DNA of 64,000 bases from Tragulus kanchil. Taxonomy: Eukaryota; Chordata; Mammalia; Artiodactyla; Tragulidae. The stretch spans positions 140,758,854 to 140,822,853 of the forward strand of contig JAIOJX010000031.1 of assembly GCA_022376925.1 (NCBI GenBank), read 5' to 3'. The stretch's first letter is position 1; each line of letters begins with the position of its first letter. Of the stretch, positions 43,877-55,783 are shown in pieces. Under the pieces are notes generated by a model. The model worked only from the letters and a program-made list of their open reading frames with translations, had not been told where the DNA came from and did not search any database. Both the position numbers and the translations under genes were made by a program.

Positions 43877-45870
43877 GAATTCAGATACAGCTGAGTCCTA
43901 GAACTCCAGCTCTGCCCCAGGGGGGTGGCCTCTGCCCTCGGCTCCGGCTTCTTCAGAGCCCGCTTCCTCCTTGGGCTGACTCTCCCCAGGTCGCCGCAGT
44001 TTGGCTGCTTGTGGTCTGGGCTTCCATCTCCAGTTCGAAGGGAGTTTCACCCAGGCCTCAGGCTGGGATCCTGTGGTTTTGACTTGATCACAGGGCCATC
44101 CAGAACCAAACCCTCCGCTTCTGCCCATCCTGGGTCACATGGCCACCCTGAAGTGGGGGCTGGGATCAGACTTCCCCCAAAACCCCAAGGACTGGTGGGG
44201 GTGGGGTGGGATGGGGGGATTCCTTTAAGGAAAACCACCTGTGAGGAGAAGGCTGAAGAATACACACGAGGTGGATGGAAACAATACCCGTGGCTCCGTG
44301 TGAGGCTCACTGACTGCAACTCCAGCCAGCAGCTGGCGGGCGTGGGCGGCGATGAGGCAGCCTGACAATAAGCCAGCTATCTGGCGAGAACCACTTTTTG
44401 TCGTTGGATCATGGAAGAGCATAAGTGATTTACTGCTTCCTCCATGCAGCCCACCAGAGTCACAGCTCTTCTTTCAAGCTCCTAGCCTGTCTGTGATGAG
44501 CATAGTGAGGTGATGTGTAACCCTTAGGGGATAGGTTATAAGATCCTTCTGGGCATCTGCTGTATCAGATGGTGTCTTTTTCCTCAAATCAGTGCTCTTA
44601 CACCTTGAACCCCAATTTCAGGGTACCCACATTCCCCAGGATAAGAACCTCTGCCTCCGTTTATGTGGGTATTTTATAAAACTCCTTATTTAACTTTTTT
44701 TTTTTTTTCCTATGTGGGACTTGTCTACTCCCAGGGGCACAGAGCTTTGGACCTGAACTTTGGAACTGGGTTTGTACTGAACTGGATTCCCTTCTGGCTT
44801 TAATTGCCTTATCTGTAAAATAAAGGGAAGCCCAAGAATACTGGAGTGGATGGTCATTCCCTTCTCAGGTCTCCCATGTCACAGGCAGATTCTTTACCAT
44901 CTGAGCCTCCAGGGGAGCCCGAATTCAGATACAGCTGAGTCCTAGAACTCCAGCTCTGCCCCAGGGGGGTGGCCTCTGCCCTCGGCTCCGGCTTCTTCAG
45001 AGCCCGCTTCCTCCTTGGGCTGACTCTCCCCAGGTCGCCGCAGTTTGGCTGCTTGTGGTCTGGGCTTCCATCTCCAGTTCGAAGGGAGTTTCACCCAGGC
45101 CTCAGGCTGGGATCCTGTGGTTTTGACTTGATCACAGGGCCATCCAGAACCAAACCCTCCGCTTCTGCCCATCCTGGGTCACATGGCCACCCTGAAGTGG
45201 GGGCTGGGATCAGACTTCCCCCAAACCTCAAGGACTGGTGGGGGGTGGGGTGGGATGGGGGGATTCCTTTAAGGAAAACCACCTGTGAGGAGAAGGCTGA
45301 AGAATACACACGAGGTGGATGGAAACAATACCCGTGGCTCCGTGTGAGGCTCACTGACTGCAACTCCAGCCAGCAGCTGGCGGGCGTGGGCGGCGATGAG
45401 GCAGCCTGACAATAAGCCAGCTATCTGGCGAGAACCACTTTTTGTCGTTGGATCATGGAAGAGCATAAGTGATTTACTGCTTCCTCCATGCAGCCCACCA
45501 GAGTCACAGCTCTTCTTTCAAGCTCCTAGCCTGTCTGTGATGAGCATAGTGAGGTGATGTGTAACCCTTAGGGGATAGGTTATAAGATCCTTCTGGGCAT
45601 CTGCTGTATCAGATGGTGTCTTTTTCCTCAAATCAGTGCTCTTACACCTTGAACCCCAATTTCAGGGTACCCACATTCCCCAGGATAAGAACCTCTGCCT
45701 CCGTTTATGTGGGTATTTTATAAAACTCCTTATTTAACTTTTTTTTTTTTTTCCTATGTGGGACTTGTCTACTCCCAGGGGCACAGAGCTTTGGACCTGA
45801 ACTTTGGAACTGGGTTTGTACTGAACTGTATTCCCTTCAGGCTTTAATTGCCTTATCTGTAAAATAAAGG
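43781..45870. repeat. Direct tandem duplication 12 (1,044-bp unit)
   Basis: The unit starting gggaagcccaagaatac at 43781 restarts at 44825. The right end of copy 1 (aaaataaa|gggaagccc) and of copy 2 (aaaataaaggggaaacgg) share a short ggga-type homology at the join. A two-base difference near 44185/45229 and one near 44800 are the main changes. Confidence 0.96.
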
Positions 45871-45970
45871 GGAAACGGCTCAAGCTCTTGGAGCAGCTTC
45901 AAGGATGAAATGAAATAACACATGTTGTGATTTAAGGCTTAGCATGCAGTAAGCGCTCAGTAAACATACT
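45785..45970 (+). mobile_element. MIR SINE remnant
   Basis: The blocks ttgccttatctgtaaaataa and tgcagtaagcgctcagtaaa are the MIR 3' part. Only the downstream copy is complete. The copy at 44741-44824 is cut at its tail by the duplication junction. Confidence 0.8.
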
Positions 45971-48126
45971 CAATAGTCTGATAAGGCCTCTGGAGCTGCC
46001 AATAGGTTCTGGAAGATTCCCAGTGAACCTACTCCATCTCTCTGGGGCCGAAGGCAGCATCTGGAAAGGGCTGGGTCGCTGTTTGATGGATGAAGAGGTT
46101 CCGAGGGAACATCTTTGTTCACTCAAGAGTTCCCTGGAGTGATTCTTTTCCATTTCCAGATGGGCAGACAAAGGCCAGCGAGGTTTCAAGGACTTAGCCA
46201 GCCATCTTGGGGTGAGTTTGGGTTAATTGCGAGTGCTTTTCCGTTCTGATCTGAGGACACCCCTCACTTATTCTGTCGATGGTGCCCTTCCCGGCCGTGG
46301 ACAGATCACCTGTGCACGGTGCCTGCTTAGAAGAGCTCCCCCAGCTCGGCAGAGCCCTTTCCACCCCTGAGCCCCAGCCAGTGGTGCCACCGCCCGCCGG
46401 ACTGGACACGAGGTCTCAGGTGGTCGGTATCGTTCTGTAGAAATGCAGACTGGCGCTTTGCTTTGAGAGTATTAAGACACCAAGTCCCTGTGGTTAACAG
46501 CAAATGAATCACAGCGTTAAGGAGGGCATGTCTGGGTAGACATGACTTCATGAGCGTGTCGTAGAGTCTGTCCTGCCGTGTTTCACTCTCCAAGATTTTT
46601 GACTTTCAGAAAAGGAACCGCAGATAGAGTTACCAAGGTTTACAGAAATATTTTTCCTGGGCAGAAGATTGCTTTATGGCGAGAGCCAGTTATTTCAGGA
46701 GACAAGCAAAGAGCCCTTTATTCTCACGTTCCGTGGGAGGAAAATATTATGCTAGGAAGCCCGCTTCTTGGACTGGCCATTGGAGAGGCCGGGTTGCAGT
46801 TCTGGAGTTGCACGTAGGTGACAGGAGATGATGGGGGTGTCTGGGGGGGGGGAGCTCCTGGGCAGGCACCCACCTTCTCTTAACCCTCTCTGGGGACTTG
46901 GGACTTGTTAGGTGGGCAGAAGGGAGCCTAAGCTATAGCACAGGGAAGGGAGGTGTCTGAGCTGGGCTTGGACCTGGGAGTGGATGGCAGAGAAAGGAAG
47001 ACACAAGGTGGCACGCCAGCGTGGGAGGCCCCCAGCTGGTGAGCAGGCCTGGGGTCAGCTGGCTGTCCCATTTACAGGCTCTGAGACTCTAGGTCCTCCG
47101 CCCCCGAGCCTCTATTTCCATGGGCAAATTGGGCTTGCGTGAGTTTCAAACAAGATCCTCTATGTCAGGCACTTACTTGTTTGCTCAACTCATGATGCCC
47201 GTGGTCGTTGTCAGAGGCAGGGAGATGGACTTTCCTCCCTCATATTCCAGAACCAGCTCACCCTGAAGCTTCGTTTACTGTTGCCTTGGAGGGCAGCGGC
47301 CCTCTCTCCTGAGTCCTGACTGAGACTCCAGTTGGAGACATTGGGAGAGGATTGGAAATCTGGGTCACTCCAGCAGCGTGGAGATTTATGAGCCTCATGG
47401 CTCGAGCTCCAGTCTGTGCCTCGGCTCAAGGAAGGGACTGTTCCCTCCTGGAAACGAGGGAAAAACAACATGGGCTTCATGGAGCTCAAGGAGGATGGGC
47501 TTGACCTTTGCAGATGAAGACGTCGTGCCCCCCTCCTCCCGACGATGGGGAAGAAGAAGGATGCCTGCCAAGAGTCCTGTTTGTGTCTGGAGCAGCCGCG
47601 GGCCTGATAAGGAGACAGCATCCTTGCCTTCTTCTTGCTTCGAGCATAATCCCTTTTAAGTCGGGCAGTTGGAAGGGGTTGATTTATTTCCTTCTCTTCC
47701 TCACCTCCCTGTCGCTGTGTAGAATGTGAGGGAGAGTTTATCTTGCTCTCCAGGAGGTCTATCGTTTCAGCTTTGGAACGGTACCCGAGTTTACAGAATG
47801 GGGTCTGGTGCCCGGGGCCTTCTGGTAAATATTTTGGGAAGCTGGATTCCTCTGGCACAGTGGCCTGTGGGTTGGGCAGTGGGTGCTTTTTGATGACGTT
47901 GATGATTGAACGTGGACCCTTCTTATCCAGTGCCCTGTACGTGGGCTACCTGCGCAGGCATCTTAGCACCCAGATGCACGTTCAGGCTCTCGAGGGTTCT
48001 CTGGGCTGTGTCTTCCGCCAGGAGTCCATGCATTGCTTGCTCATTCCTTGCAAATGGGCCTTCTTCCCCCTCAGAAGCCCGGCATCCTTCTTCTCCCACA
48101 GCCGCCCTCACACATGTACGTGGGTG
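45971..48126. other. Intron 3, no gene recognised
   Basis: This is unique sequence with a G-run (46845-46853) and a MIR-like fragment near 47045-47180. The longest open frame (215 codons, minus strand, 47211-47858) shows no domain I recognise and overlaps frames on the other strand, so I do not call it a gene. Confidence 0.5.
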
Positions 48127-48328
48127 CTGTGCTTAATCACTCAGTCGTGTCTGACTCTTTGCAGCACCAAGGACTGCAGCCCACCAGGCTCCGCTGCCCA
48201 TGGGGATTCTCCAGGCAAGAACACAGGAGTGGGTTGCCATGCCCTTCTCTAGGGGATCTTCCCAACCCAGGGATCCAACCCACATTGTAGGTGGGGTTCT
48301 TTACTGTCTGAGCCACCAGGGAAGCCCC
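48127..48328 (-). mobile_element. Bov-tA SINE, antisense
   Basis: A full-length antisense element runs from gctgtgcttaatcactcagt to gagccaccagggaagccc. Divergence is moderate. Confidence 0.94.
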
Positions 48329-49078
48329 CAGAGTCCCCCAAACCTTCCCTCAAGGCAGCCCTCCTTGTTCCTAAATGCTTTTGCATTGCCTGGCTCATAC
48401 CTCCTATATTCTGCCCCTGGTTGGCCAAGTCAGGTAGGTGAGCCCTGGACGAGATCTAGGATCTTTCAGCCTCAGTTTCTTCATCAGTCAGATGAGATGC
48501 TGCTGCCGAAGCCCTCCTGCTTCTAGGCTAAGTGGGAGGACGAACAGAAAACAGGAGGGAAGGCTCAGGACCTGGTGGGAAGTAGGGTCTGGTAAGTATT
48601 TCGCTACCAACGCCCCTTAGCTGCTCAATGGTGAATGCCAATTCTTGGTCAAAGCATGGTTAGCATGGTGTCTTGTCCACAGTAGGCCTAAGAACCCAAA
48701 AGCGGGACCTGCTTGTTAGGAGTCGTGGTGACTCTCCCAGGGTTCCTTGGCTGGAAAAAGTCTCCCAGAGCATCATTTCAAGACTTTCAGGATGATAAAC
48801 AATATTACTTACCAGAGCGGTCAGAGCGCGGGGAACACTGGCCCCTGTGTGCCCACCAGCCTGGCGTGGCTGTTGAGCATTTGAAACAGGGCCACCCTGG
48901 GTGGTAATACCGAGCCGATTCCAAAGCCTTCATGTGAAAACAGAGACTGCAAGGTTTTCTTTAGTAAGTTTTGCATGACTAACCAGTGATGATATTTTGA
49001 AATGGCAAGATTTTTGATGTTTTGGCTAAGTAACATTTTTAAAATTCACTTTACCCATTGCCCTCTTTTTTTCTTAAA
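48329..49078. other. Intron 3, nothing recognised
   Basis: This is unique sequence, with a possible MIR core near 48470 (cctcagtttcttcatcagtc). No exon is recognised. Confidence 0.5.
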
Positions 49079-49090
49079 TGTGGCTACTAG

Positions 49091-49363
49091 GGCTTCCTTG
49101 GTGGTCCAGTGGGTAAAGAGTCCTCCTTGCACTGCAACGGGCACCAGTTTGATCTCTGGCCCAGGAAGGTCCCACGTGCCGCAGAGCGGCTGGACCGGTG
49201 TGTCCAATTACGAGCTGGCGCTCTGGAGCACATGTGCCCAGAGCCGGTGCTCTACAGCGAGAGAGGCCACTGCAATGGGAGGCCCACACAGGCCAACGAA
49301 TTAAGATGGATGAAAATAAATAAATGAAGGACCAATAAAAGGGGCCAAAATTTTTTTCAAAAG
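49091..49363 (+). mobile_element. CHR/ART2-type SINE, full length, with target duplication
   Basis: The sense element starts ggcttccttggtggtccagt, contains ccacgtgccgcagagcggct and ends in an A/T-rich tail after aataaatgaaggaccaataa. A perfect 12-bp repeat tgtggctactag flanks it (49079-49090 and 49364-49375). Confidence 0.96.
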
Positions 49364-49599
49364 TGTGGCTACTAGAAAATTTAACATTACAGGTATGGTT
49401 TGCCTTCTGTTCCTATTGGGCAGCTGGTGTAGACTCTAGACCATTCTTAATGGTGATGATATTGTCTTCACACGCACACACACAGATAGACAAAAAGCAC
49501 ACCCGTGGCATACCCAAGTTTCATGTTGAAATGATTAGGAAAAATGTAACTAGGCTCGGGATAGAGTAGGGGCAGATGATAAAGAATAAGAAGTGTTCC

Positions 49600-49795
49600 A
49601 GAGACCGCCAGACCTGATGCAGATGCTGACTTTGCCCCTGCTTAGCTGTGTGACCTTAAGCACCTTCCTTAACCTCTCTGTGCCTCTGTTTCCTCATCTG
49701 GTAAGTGGGGGGAGCCATGGTACCTTCCCCACAGGGCTGTGGTACAGGTCGAGGATGCCCGTGAAACCCTTAGCCCAGCACCTGACACACACAAA
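49600..49795 (+). mobile_element. MIR SINE, nearly complete
   Basis: The order agctgtgtgaccttaagcac, taacctctctgtgcctctgt, cctcatctggtaagtggg, then agcccagcacctgacacaca is the MIR layout over almost its full length. Confidence 0.88.
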
Positions 49796-49840
49796 GCAGG
49801 CCATCCACAGGGCGGTTACTACCATTGTTCATGCGTGCGG

Positions 49841-50042
49841 GCTCTGTTGCTCAGTCACGTCCAGCTCTCTGTTGCCCTGTGGCCTGTAGCCCTCCAGCGC
49901 CCCTGGCCATGGGATTCTCCAGGCAGGAGTCCTGGAGTGGGCTGCCATTTCCTTCTCCAAGGGATCTTCCCAATCTGGGGCCTGAACTGGCATCTCCTGC
50001 ATGACAGGTGGGTTCTTTACCGCTGAGCCACTGGAAAGCCCA
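49841..50042 (-). mobile_element. Bov-tA SINE, antisense
   Basis: The antisense element runs from gctctgttgctcagtcacgt to gctgagccactggaaagccc. It carries several changes, so it is not recent. Confidence 0.92.
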
Positions 50043-51130
50043 CCTTTGCTCCTAGTGCTACGTAGTTACATAAAGACCCTGGAGGGAGAATGCAGTAGGT
50101 CGTCCGGAATTTACAGAGTGGCCATAATGTCTGTTCGTCTCAGTGTTTCTGTCTGGAAAATGTGTTGCTGGGGGACCGTGACCTCTGTGCAGCACTTGGT
50201 GCTGAGCGCGGAACACGGCGGGGGGTATGCCCCTCCACCTACAGCTGCACCCCTGCCGCGCCAGACACGGAGGGGGTGGACCCCGAGGGCCGGGCGCCGG
50301 GGGTCTTCTCTGGCCGCCCAGCGGACCCTCCTGTCTGTGCGGGCCCACAGCTGTCGGGGCTGGGCCCTGGCTGCGCGGGGCTGCTCTTCCCCGGGGCTGC
50401 CTTCAAAAGGAAAGCTGGGAGGAAGGTGGAGGGGGAAGGAGGGGCTGCCCATTAACTGCCTGCCACAGACAATTGGATTAAAGGTCCCTTTCAAGGCCTT
50501 GGAAATTGTCAGGGACACGGGCCCTGGCTTGGGGACGGCAGACGGCAGCCTTCCAATAACTAAAGCAAGTTCCCTCTTCTGAGATCGTGATGAGAGACAC
50601 ACAGATGCCGAGGCTCTGCCCTCTGTGGGAGGAGGGGATGGGGAGAGGCCGGGTCAGCAGAACAGCCGTGATGAGGACGGCCAGCTGGCCGCCTCGCTGG
50701 GTGGACCCAGGGTGTGTGCACGCGGCGGCTTCGGGGGGCTGTGCGGAGGCCTTGAGGGTTTCAGGCAGACCAGAGACGGGGTCCTGCTGCTTGGTGCCCC
50801 GTCCCGGTGCTGCTCACACGTCCAGACAAGCTGTCTGAAGCCACCTCTGCCGGCGTCTCGGGGAACCGACAGGGTGTCGGGCCTCCCTGGGCCCGCGTCT
50901 GGCGCTCTGTTCACCTGTTGCCCAGGTCAGAGCCCGAAGGGCATTCCTGCCGTCCCCCTCGCTCCGCTGAAGAGCCGCCAGACGACAGCGTTCGTCTGTT
51001 CTCCCTGGCCAGTCTGGTTCAGGCCGTCCTCAGACCCCTCCTGGAGGTTGTCTCTTTTGGGTTTCCGCCAGGCTGAGCTTGCAGAACACGGTGGGATTTT
51101 ACCGAATCATACTCCTGTTGTTTGTTTTTA
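50043..51130. other. Intron 3, CpG-enriched block
   Basis: CpG density rises around 50200-50400 and 50640-51010. Frames are open on both strands, as expected for GC-rich DNA, and show no known domain. The block 50450-50530, with caattggattaaaggtccct, looks like candidate conserved non-coding sequence. Confidence 0.5.
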
Positions 51131-51392
51131 GTTTTGGTCTCTTTTATTGGTTTTTTATTTATTTATTTTCATCCATCTTTGTTCTTTGTCCCGTGTGGGC
51201 CTCCCATGGCAGCGGCCTTTCTCGTGGGAGAGCACTGGCTCTGGGCGCATGCGCTCCAGAGCGCTGACTGGTCATTGGACACACCCGTCCAGCCGCTCTG
51301 TGGCAAGTGGAATCTTCTCGGGCCAGGGATCAAACCAGTGCCCCTTGCACTGCAAGGTGGACTCTTTACCCACTGGACCACCAGGGAAGCCC
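51131..51392 (-). mobile_element. CHR/ART2-type SINE, antisense
   Basis: The element runs from a TTTA-rich edge through cattggacacacccgtccag to ggaccaccagggaagccc. Divergence is low. Confidence 0.95.
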
Positions 51393-51469
51393 TCACACTC
51401 CTATTTAAATCCCTCCTGTGACTTCCCAGGACCTTGAATGAAATGTTACAGTTCTTCCCACAGTCTGTA

Positions 51470-51720
51470 GGACTCAGCATGACTCGCCCCCTTCCCACCT
51501 CTCACCCCCTTCCGCCTTCCCCCGTGCTCCCTCTGGTCCTTTTTGGAACACATCCATCATACCTCTACCTCAGGGCCTTTGCACAGGCTGGCCCCTCTGC
51601 CTGGCGTGCTCCTCCCAATACTCTCAGCCTGGGTCTCTCCTGCCCACCTTTCAGGACTCAACCTCCACATCACAGCCTCAGAGCAGCCTTCCCTGTGTCC
51701 ACTTTAGACCAATTCCTTCG
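51470..51720 (-). mobile_element. L2-like LINE 3' remnant, antisense
   Basis: The block ctcagggcctttgcacaggc, then ctctgcctggcgtgctcctc and ctttcaggactcaacctc, is the antisense L2 3' region. Confidence 0.7.
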
Positions 51721-51736
51721 TCGCTGCTGGTCCTGA

Positions 51737-51953
51737 TGGGACCGGTACTGGTCCTTGGCCTGTTAGCAACGGGCCGCACAGCAGGAGGTGAGAGGCGGCC
51801 AGGAGAGCGGGCAAAGTTTCACCTGTCAGATCCCATCCCTATCTCTTGCATTACCGCCTCAACCATGCTCTGACCCTCCACCCTCCTCTGTCTGTGGGAA
51901 GATTGTCTTCTATAAAACTGATCGCTGGTGCCAGAAAAGTTTGGGGACTGCTG
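51737..51953 (-). mobile_element. Old non-autonomous DNA-transposon remnant
   Basis: The sequence ggcctgttagcaacgggccg, cagcaggaggtgagaggcgg and finally ctggtgccagaaaagtttgg-ggactgctg matches a common mammalian element. Its other end reads cagyggtccccaacctttttgg. I cannot recall the family name with certainty. Confidence 0.7.
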
Positions 51954-52237
51954 CTTTATAGCTTCCCTCCTCCTTCCACTTCCGCGGGGAGCTCATCACC
52001 CCTGGTCATTGAGCTACCGCTCTCCTCCCATGGGAACATCAACTCTGGGCTGGCAGAGGGCAGTGCTTATTACTAGCCCCCAGAGCTCCATGCCTAGCCC
52101 AGTGCCTGGCACATGGTAGGATCCCTCCATTAATCCTTACAGAAAGAGTTTGCTTGGCTGATGACTTGCACACGTTCCGTCCCTTCTCTGGGCTTCAACG
52201 ATCTGGTCCATGAACCAGGGTGGGGTGGTGGCACTCA
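51954..52237. other. Intron 3, L2-like tail
   Basis: The block agtgcctggcacatggtagg (about 52100-52120) resembles the end of an L2 or MIR element. Nothing else is recognised. Confidence 0.5.
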
Positions 52238-52550
52238 GGGCTTCCCCGGTGGCTCATCTGGTGAAGAATCCATCTGTAATGGAGACCCCAGTTGCATTCC
52301 TGCTCGGGAAGATCCCCTGGAGAAGGAATAGGCTACCTGCTCCAGTATTCGTGGGTTTCCCTGGTGGCTCAGCTGGTAAAGAATCCTCCTGCAATGCAGG
52401 AGACCTGGGTTCAGTCCCTGGGTGGGGAAGGTCCCCTGGAGGAGGGCATGGTAACCCACTCCAGTATTCTTGCCTGGAGAATCCTGTGGACAGAGGAGCC
52501 TGGTGGTCTACAGTCCCTAGAGTCACAGTTGGACACAACAGAGTGACTGA
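52238..52550 (+). mobile_element. Bov-tA tandem dimer
   Basis: Two tRNA-like heads follow each other (gggcttccccggtggctcat at 52238 and gggtttccctggtggctcag near 52350). The first has a shortened body and the second a complete one. A CA run follows. Confidence 0.93.
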
Positions 52551-52571
52551 ACACACACACACACACACACC
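52551..52571 (+). repeat. (AC)n microsatellite
   Basis: A short AC run forms the tail of the preceding Bov-tA dimer. Confidence 0.95.
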
Positions 52572-52574
52572 CTA

Positions 52575-52738
52575 CTGGGTGTGTTACCTTAAGTAATTTT
52601 CCTAATCTTTCTGAGGCCTCAGTCTCTCCACCTGTAAAATGGGAATGCCAGTTGACCCTCCCTCTCGGGGTTGGTGCCTGAGATCAGTAAGGTGATGGAC
52701 CCCGTGATCTGGCATGAATGGTGCTCAGTGAAGCTGGT
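52575..52738 (+). mobile_element. MIR SINE remnant
   Basis: The blocks ttaccttaagtaattttcct, tctccacctgtaaaatggga and a degraded 3' part (atggtgctcagtgaagctgg) follow MIR order. Confidence 0.8.
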
Positions 52739-53653
52739 CTTAAGCTATTCCCTGTAAGATGTCTTCTTAGGAGGGGAAGGAGATAGAAGAAGGAAAAGTC
52801 TTCCTGGATGGCTGTTTTTCCCCGCTCTGGACAGATGTTTCTTATTTCCCTCCTTTCTGGAAAAGCTCCAGCCCCATCCTTCAGTACCACCCTGTCCCTG
52901 TCCCCCGTGGCCCCCTGCACCCTGTTGGCTTACCAGGTAGCTCGTCAGCATCTCCAGCTGCACAGTTGCTAAGGAGACCTCCCGATGCTGAGATTGCCCT
53001 GTGGTGGCTGAATGGCCCTGGCTTCCCCCTCAGCCTGCAGGCTACGGGCAGACGTTCTGGGGACAAGGGGAGGCTCTGTGTGGAGACTATGGGCAACCGT
53101 CTTCCCCTTGTTCTGCTCTGCGGGGCGGGAAGGGGGCACATGGCCGGGGGAGCCAGAGAGCACCTTCTGGGGTCAGGTCAGGACTCCACCTGGTCTCTGC
53201 CCTGCAGAACCTCCCCTCGGGGATGCTCCTCTTGTTTCAAGCTGGGAGAGGGTCCCATGTGGACAGCCCTTTGGAATCAGAGACGCTTTGCAGATGTGCA
53301 GCTTCCTGCGGGGATTAACACCCGCCGTGAGCACAGCCTCTGGGCCTGCTTGTGGTTTTCTGGCAGCTGTTCCCAAGACCGCCTCTTGTGCACCTGGGGA
53401 AATTAAACAAGTAACTGCCAGGGTCCACCCCTGGCGATGCTGATGCCGTAGGGGTCAGAGAGCCCTTCTGGAAACGGGTCAGGCCCACAGCCACAGGGGA
53501 CTGAGACAGGGCGGGCGGCAGCCGAAGGCGGGTCAGGGTACAGGTGTTACCACTGCAGGGGGAGGGACGTCCGCCGTGGGAACAGCCGCCGTCAGCCCTC
53601 TATTGGGTGCGACCCGGGAGTCCCGTTTAAACGTGTGGGTGGACACGTGTATA
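52739..53653. other. Intron 3, GC-rich, nothing recognised
   Basis: Overlapping open frames on both strands reflect GC content and show no familiar domain. No repeat was recognised. Confidence 0.5.
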
Positions 53654-53712
53654 CTTGGGCTGGCCAGAAGGTTTTTCCGAGTGAACTCAAAAGGCCTTTT
53701 TGGCCAGCCCAG
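53654..53712. mobile_element. Tc1/mariner-type micro-MITE with TA duplication
   Basis: This is a 59-bp near-palindrome whose ends read cttgggctggccagaag and ctttttggccagcccag, so the terminal inverted repeats fill most of the element. It is flanked by TA on both sides (53652-53653 and 53713-53714), the mariner target-site signature. Confidence 0.8.
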
Positions 53713-53834
53713 TAGGTACCGATGCCTCTCCAAAGTGTATTTGTGCCTTCTCGCAACGTTTTTTGTAAATTTAATTTGTACTTTTTTCACACCCAAAACA
53801 CTTTGTATGGGGTGTCGCCGATTAAGAGTACTGC

Positions 53835-54066
53835 GATCGTGTCAGGTGAACAGGGAAGGGATCAGCGAGACATACACAGGGATCCATGCTCCCCAGACCC
53901 CCTGCCCCCACTGCTGGCACATGAAACTGAGCCGCCTGCGTTCCACGTGCGATGCAGTAAGTTTTTGTTGGTTATCCATTTTAAAGATAGCAGTGTGTAC
54001 ACGACCTTCCCAAAGTCCTGAAATATCCCTTCCCCCTGCAACCACGAGAGCATTGTCTAAGTCTGC
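53835..54066 (-). mobile_element. L1 3'-end fragment, antisense, old
   Basis: The blocks gtcaggtgaacagggaaggg, acagggatccatgctcccca, ttgttggttatccattttaa and agcagtgtgtacacgacctt match antisense artiodactyl L1 3' sequence. Many substitutions indicate age. Confidence 0.75.
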
Positions 54067-55783
54067 TCCTCACAAACTTTTTGAGGGAAGCACTCCTGCT
54101 CCCATTTCACAGATCGTGAGGCCGAGGCTCTGAGCGGCAGGTGCCTTCTTCCAGGTCACATAGGTTTTGTGTGCTGGCACTCCTTACTGGATCCAGATTG
54201 AGCACTGCCCATGTGCCTTCTGCCTTACCATTGTCTCTCCTGGGCCTCAGTGTTCCTGCCTGGCAAATGGTATCCTCTTCTCACCCTGACCCCTTCCCAG
54301 GCGGGCAGCACTTGGAGAGCGGGGCAGGTGATTGGAACCTGACTGTGTGAGCCCATCCTCCCGCCCAAGGGCGAGCTCCCTGAAGTCAGGGCTTGAGGCT
54401 GAGGTGTCCTGGGAGGGCCTGTTTGGTTTGGTTGACATTTCCGAGGGATGCGGGGCCTCCCTGGTGCTCTGGTGGAGCAGAGGCAGCCGTCTCCCCTCCG
54501 GGAATAAAATTAGGATTCCTCGGCTCTTGGCTGGGCCTCCTCTTGTTTTTGGAAAGGCTCCATTTTGTTCCTCCTGCTGCCGGCGGAGGCCGAAGCCCGG
54601 CCTCGGCCAAGCGACTGTCCTGCCCTGTCTCCACTCGCACGCTCCGGCCTGCATGGATCTGGTCAGAGTTAATGAGCCGCTGGCCCCGCGGGCCCGGCCT
54701 TCAGCGGGCAGGGGGAGCTGGCGGGGGCGTGCCAGGACCCCAGGGTCCCCGTCCCCGCACCCCTGCCTCGCGGCCGCCTCAGGCAGAGGCCCTCCGAGGG
54801 AGGCTCCGGGGTTTTCTTTGGCACTCAGCAATCGAATGGCTCCCTCTCCCTTTTCTTTGGAGCCCTGTAAAAATAAAAACTTAAAAGACCCTCAGGTTTG
54901 AAGAGGAAAACCAAATACATGAAACCAAGCTGTTTCCATGTGGGGGCCACAGACTGTGAACACCCAAGTTTGAAACTTCCTCTCGTCGGAATTTATGGAA
55001 GCCTTGGAAACTTTTCCTTTTCCCTTTAAACATCAGAATTGGCTCAGGGCATTCTTTAAAAGCATAACCCCGGTGCTGCTCACAGCTTGATTTAATACAC
55101 CTTGAATACAATAGTAACTTCTGAACCCGCTCTCTTCAGAGAGAGCTGGAAAGTTGTTTCATGACACCAGTAAGTGGGTTTTCTTTTTTTTCTCTCTCTC
55201 TTTTAGCCAAAAAAGTATATTCTAAGATTTATTAGAGTCTCCACTGCCCTCCCCCTAGTAACCCAGATTTTCACTCGAAGTCAAGGAAACTTGCTTAGAA
55301 CGAGTTGTCTAACTAGGGGCTGGGAGAGAACAGAGCCCAGACCTCTGGGGCAGAGCTGGCCCTGAAAGATTCACCAGGGCCCGGAGGCTGGTTGTTGTTT
55401 TCGGCCAGTGGCTGCTCCCTATCGGCTTCGTAGACCAGAACCCCACGGGGCCTGGGCTCTAGAAACATCATCGCAAGGAGGGTCATTGCATTTTGGGGAG
55501 AGGAGGCTATGTGGGGGCAGGGACGTGAAGGAAGACATTTTCTCCGTTCTCCTGCAAAGGGGGCCTGTTCTTCTGGGGGTGGATTCGTCAGCTGGTGTTT
55601 CCAGGAGAGAATGTTTGCAAAGCCGGTGAGGCGGTGACAGGGCTGCCCCAGAAAGAACTCAGATCCCTTGTCTGTCTCCACCTTTGTTGTGTGAGCCTCG
55701 CGGAGGGCCCTTCCAGGCTGTGGGGTAGCGGGCTGGGGGAACTGGACTGGACTTGGTCTGGAGGGAGCTCAGGGCCTCCGGCA
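54067..55783. other. Intron 3 with a CpG-rich patch, no gene
   Basis: A CpG-rich patch lies at about 54580-54800. It is followed by a repeat-free, moderately AT-rich stretch (54830-55110) and a pyrimidine run (55180-55205). Open frames of up to 194 codons occur on both strands over the CpG patch and are not convincing. Confidence 0.5.

Noticed and set aside
47211..47858. 215-codon minus-strand open frame in intron 3
   Set aside because: No recognisable domain, overlaps other frames on the plus strand, and low-complexity Ser/Pro-rich composition suggests chance.
54247..54901. Overlapping 189-194 codon frames on both strands
   Set aside because: They coincide with a CpG-rich patch where stops are rare on both strands; nothing recognisable is encoded.
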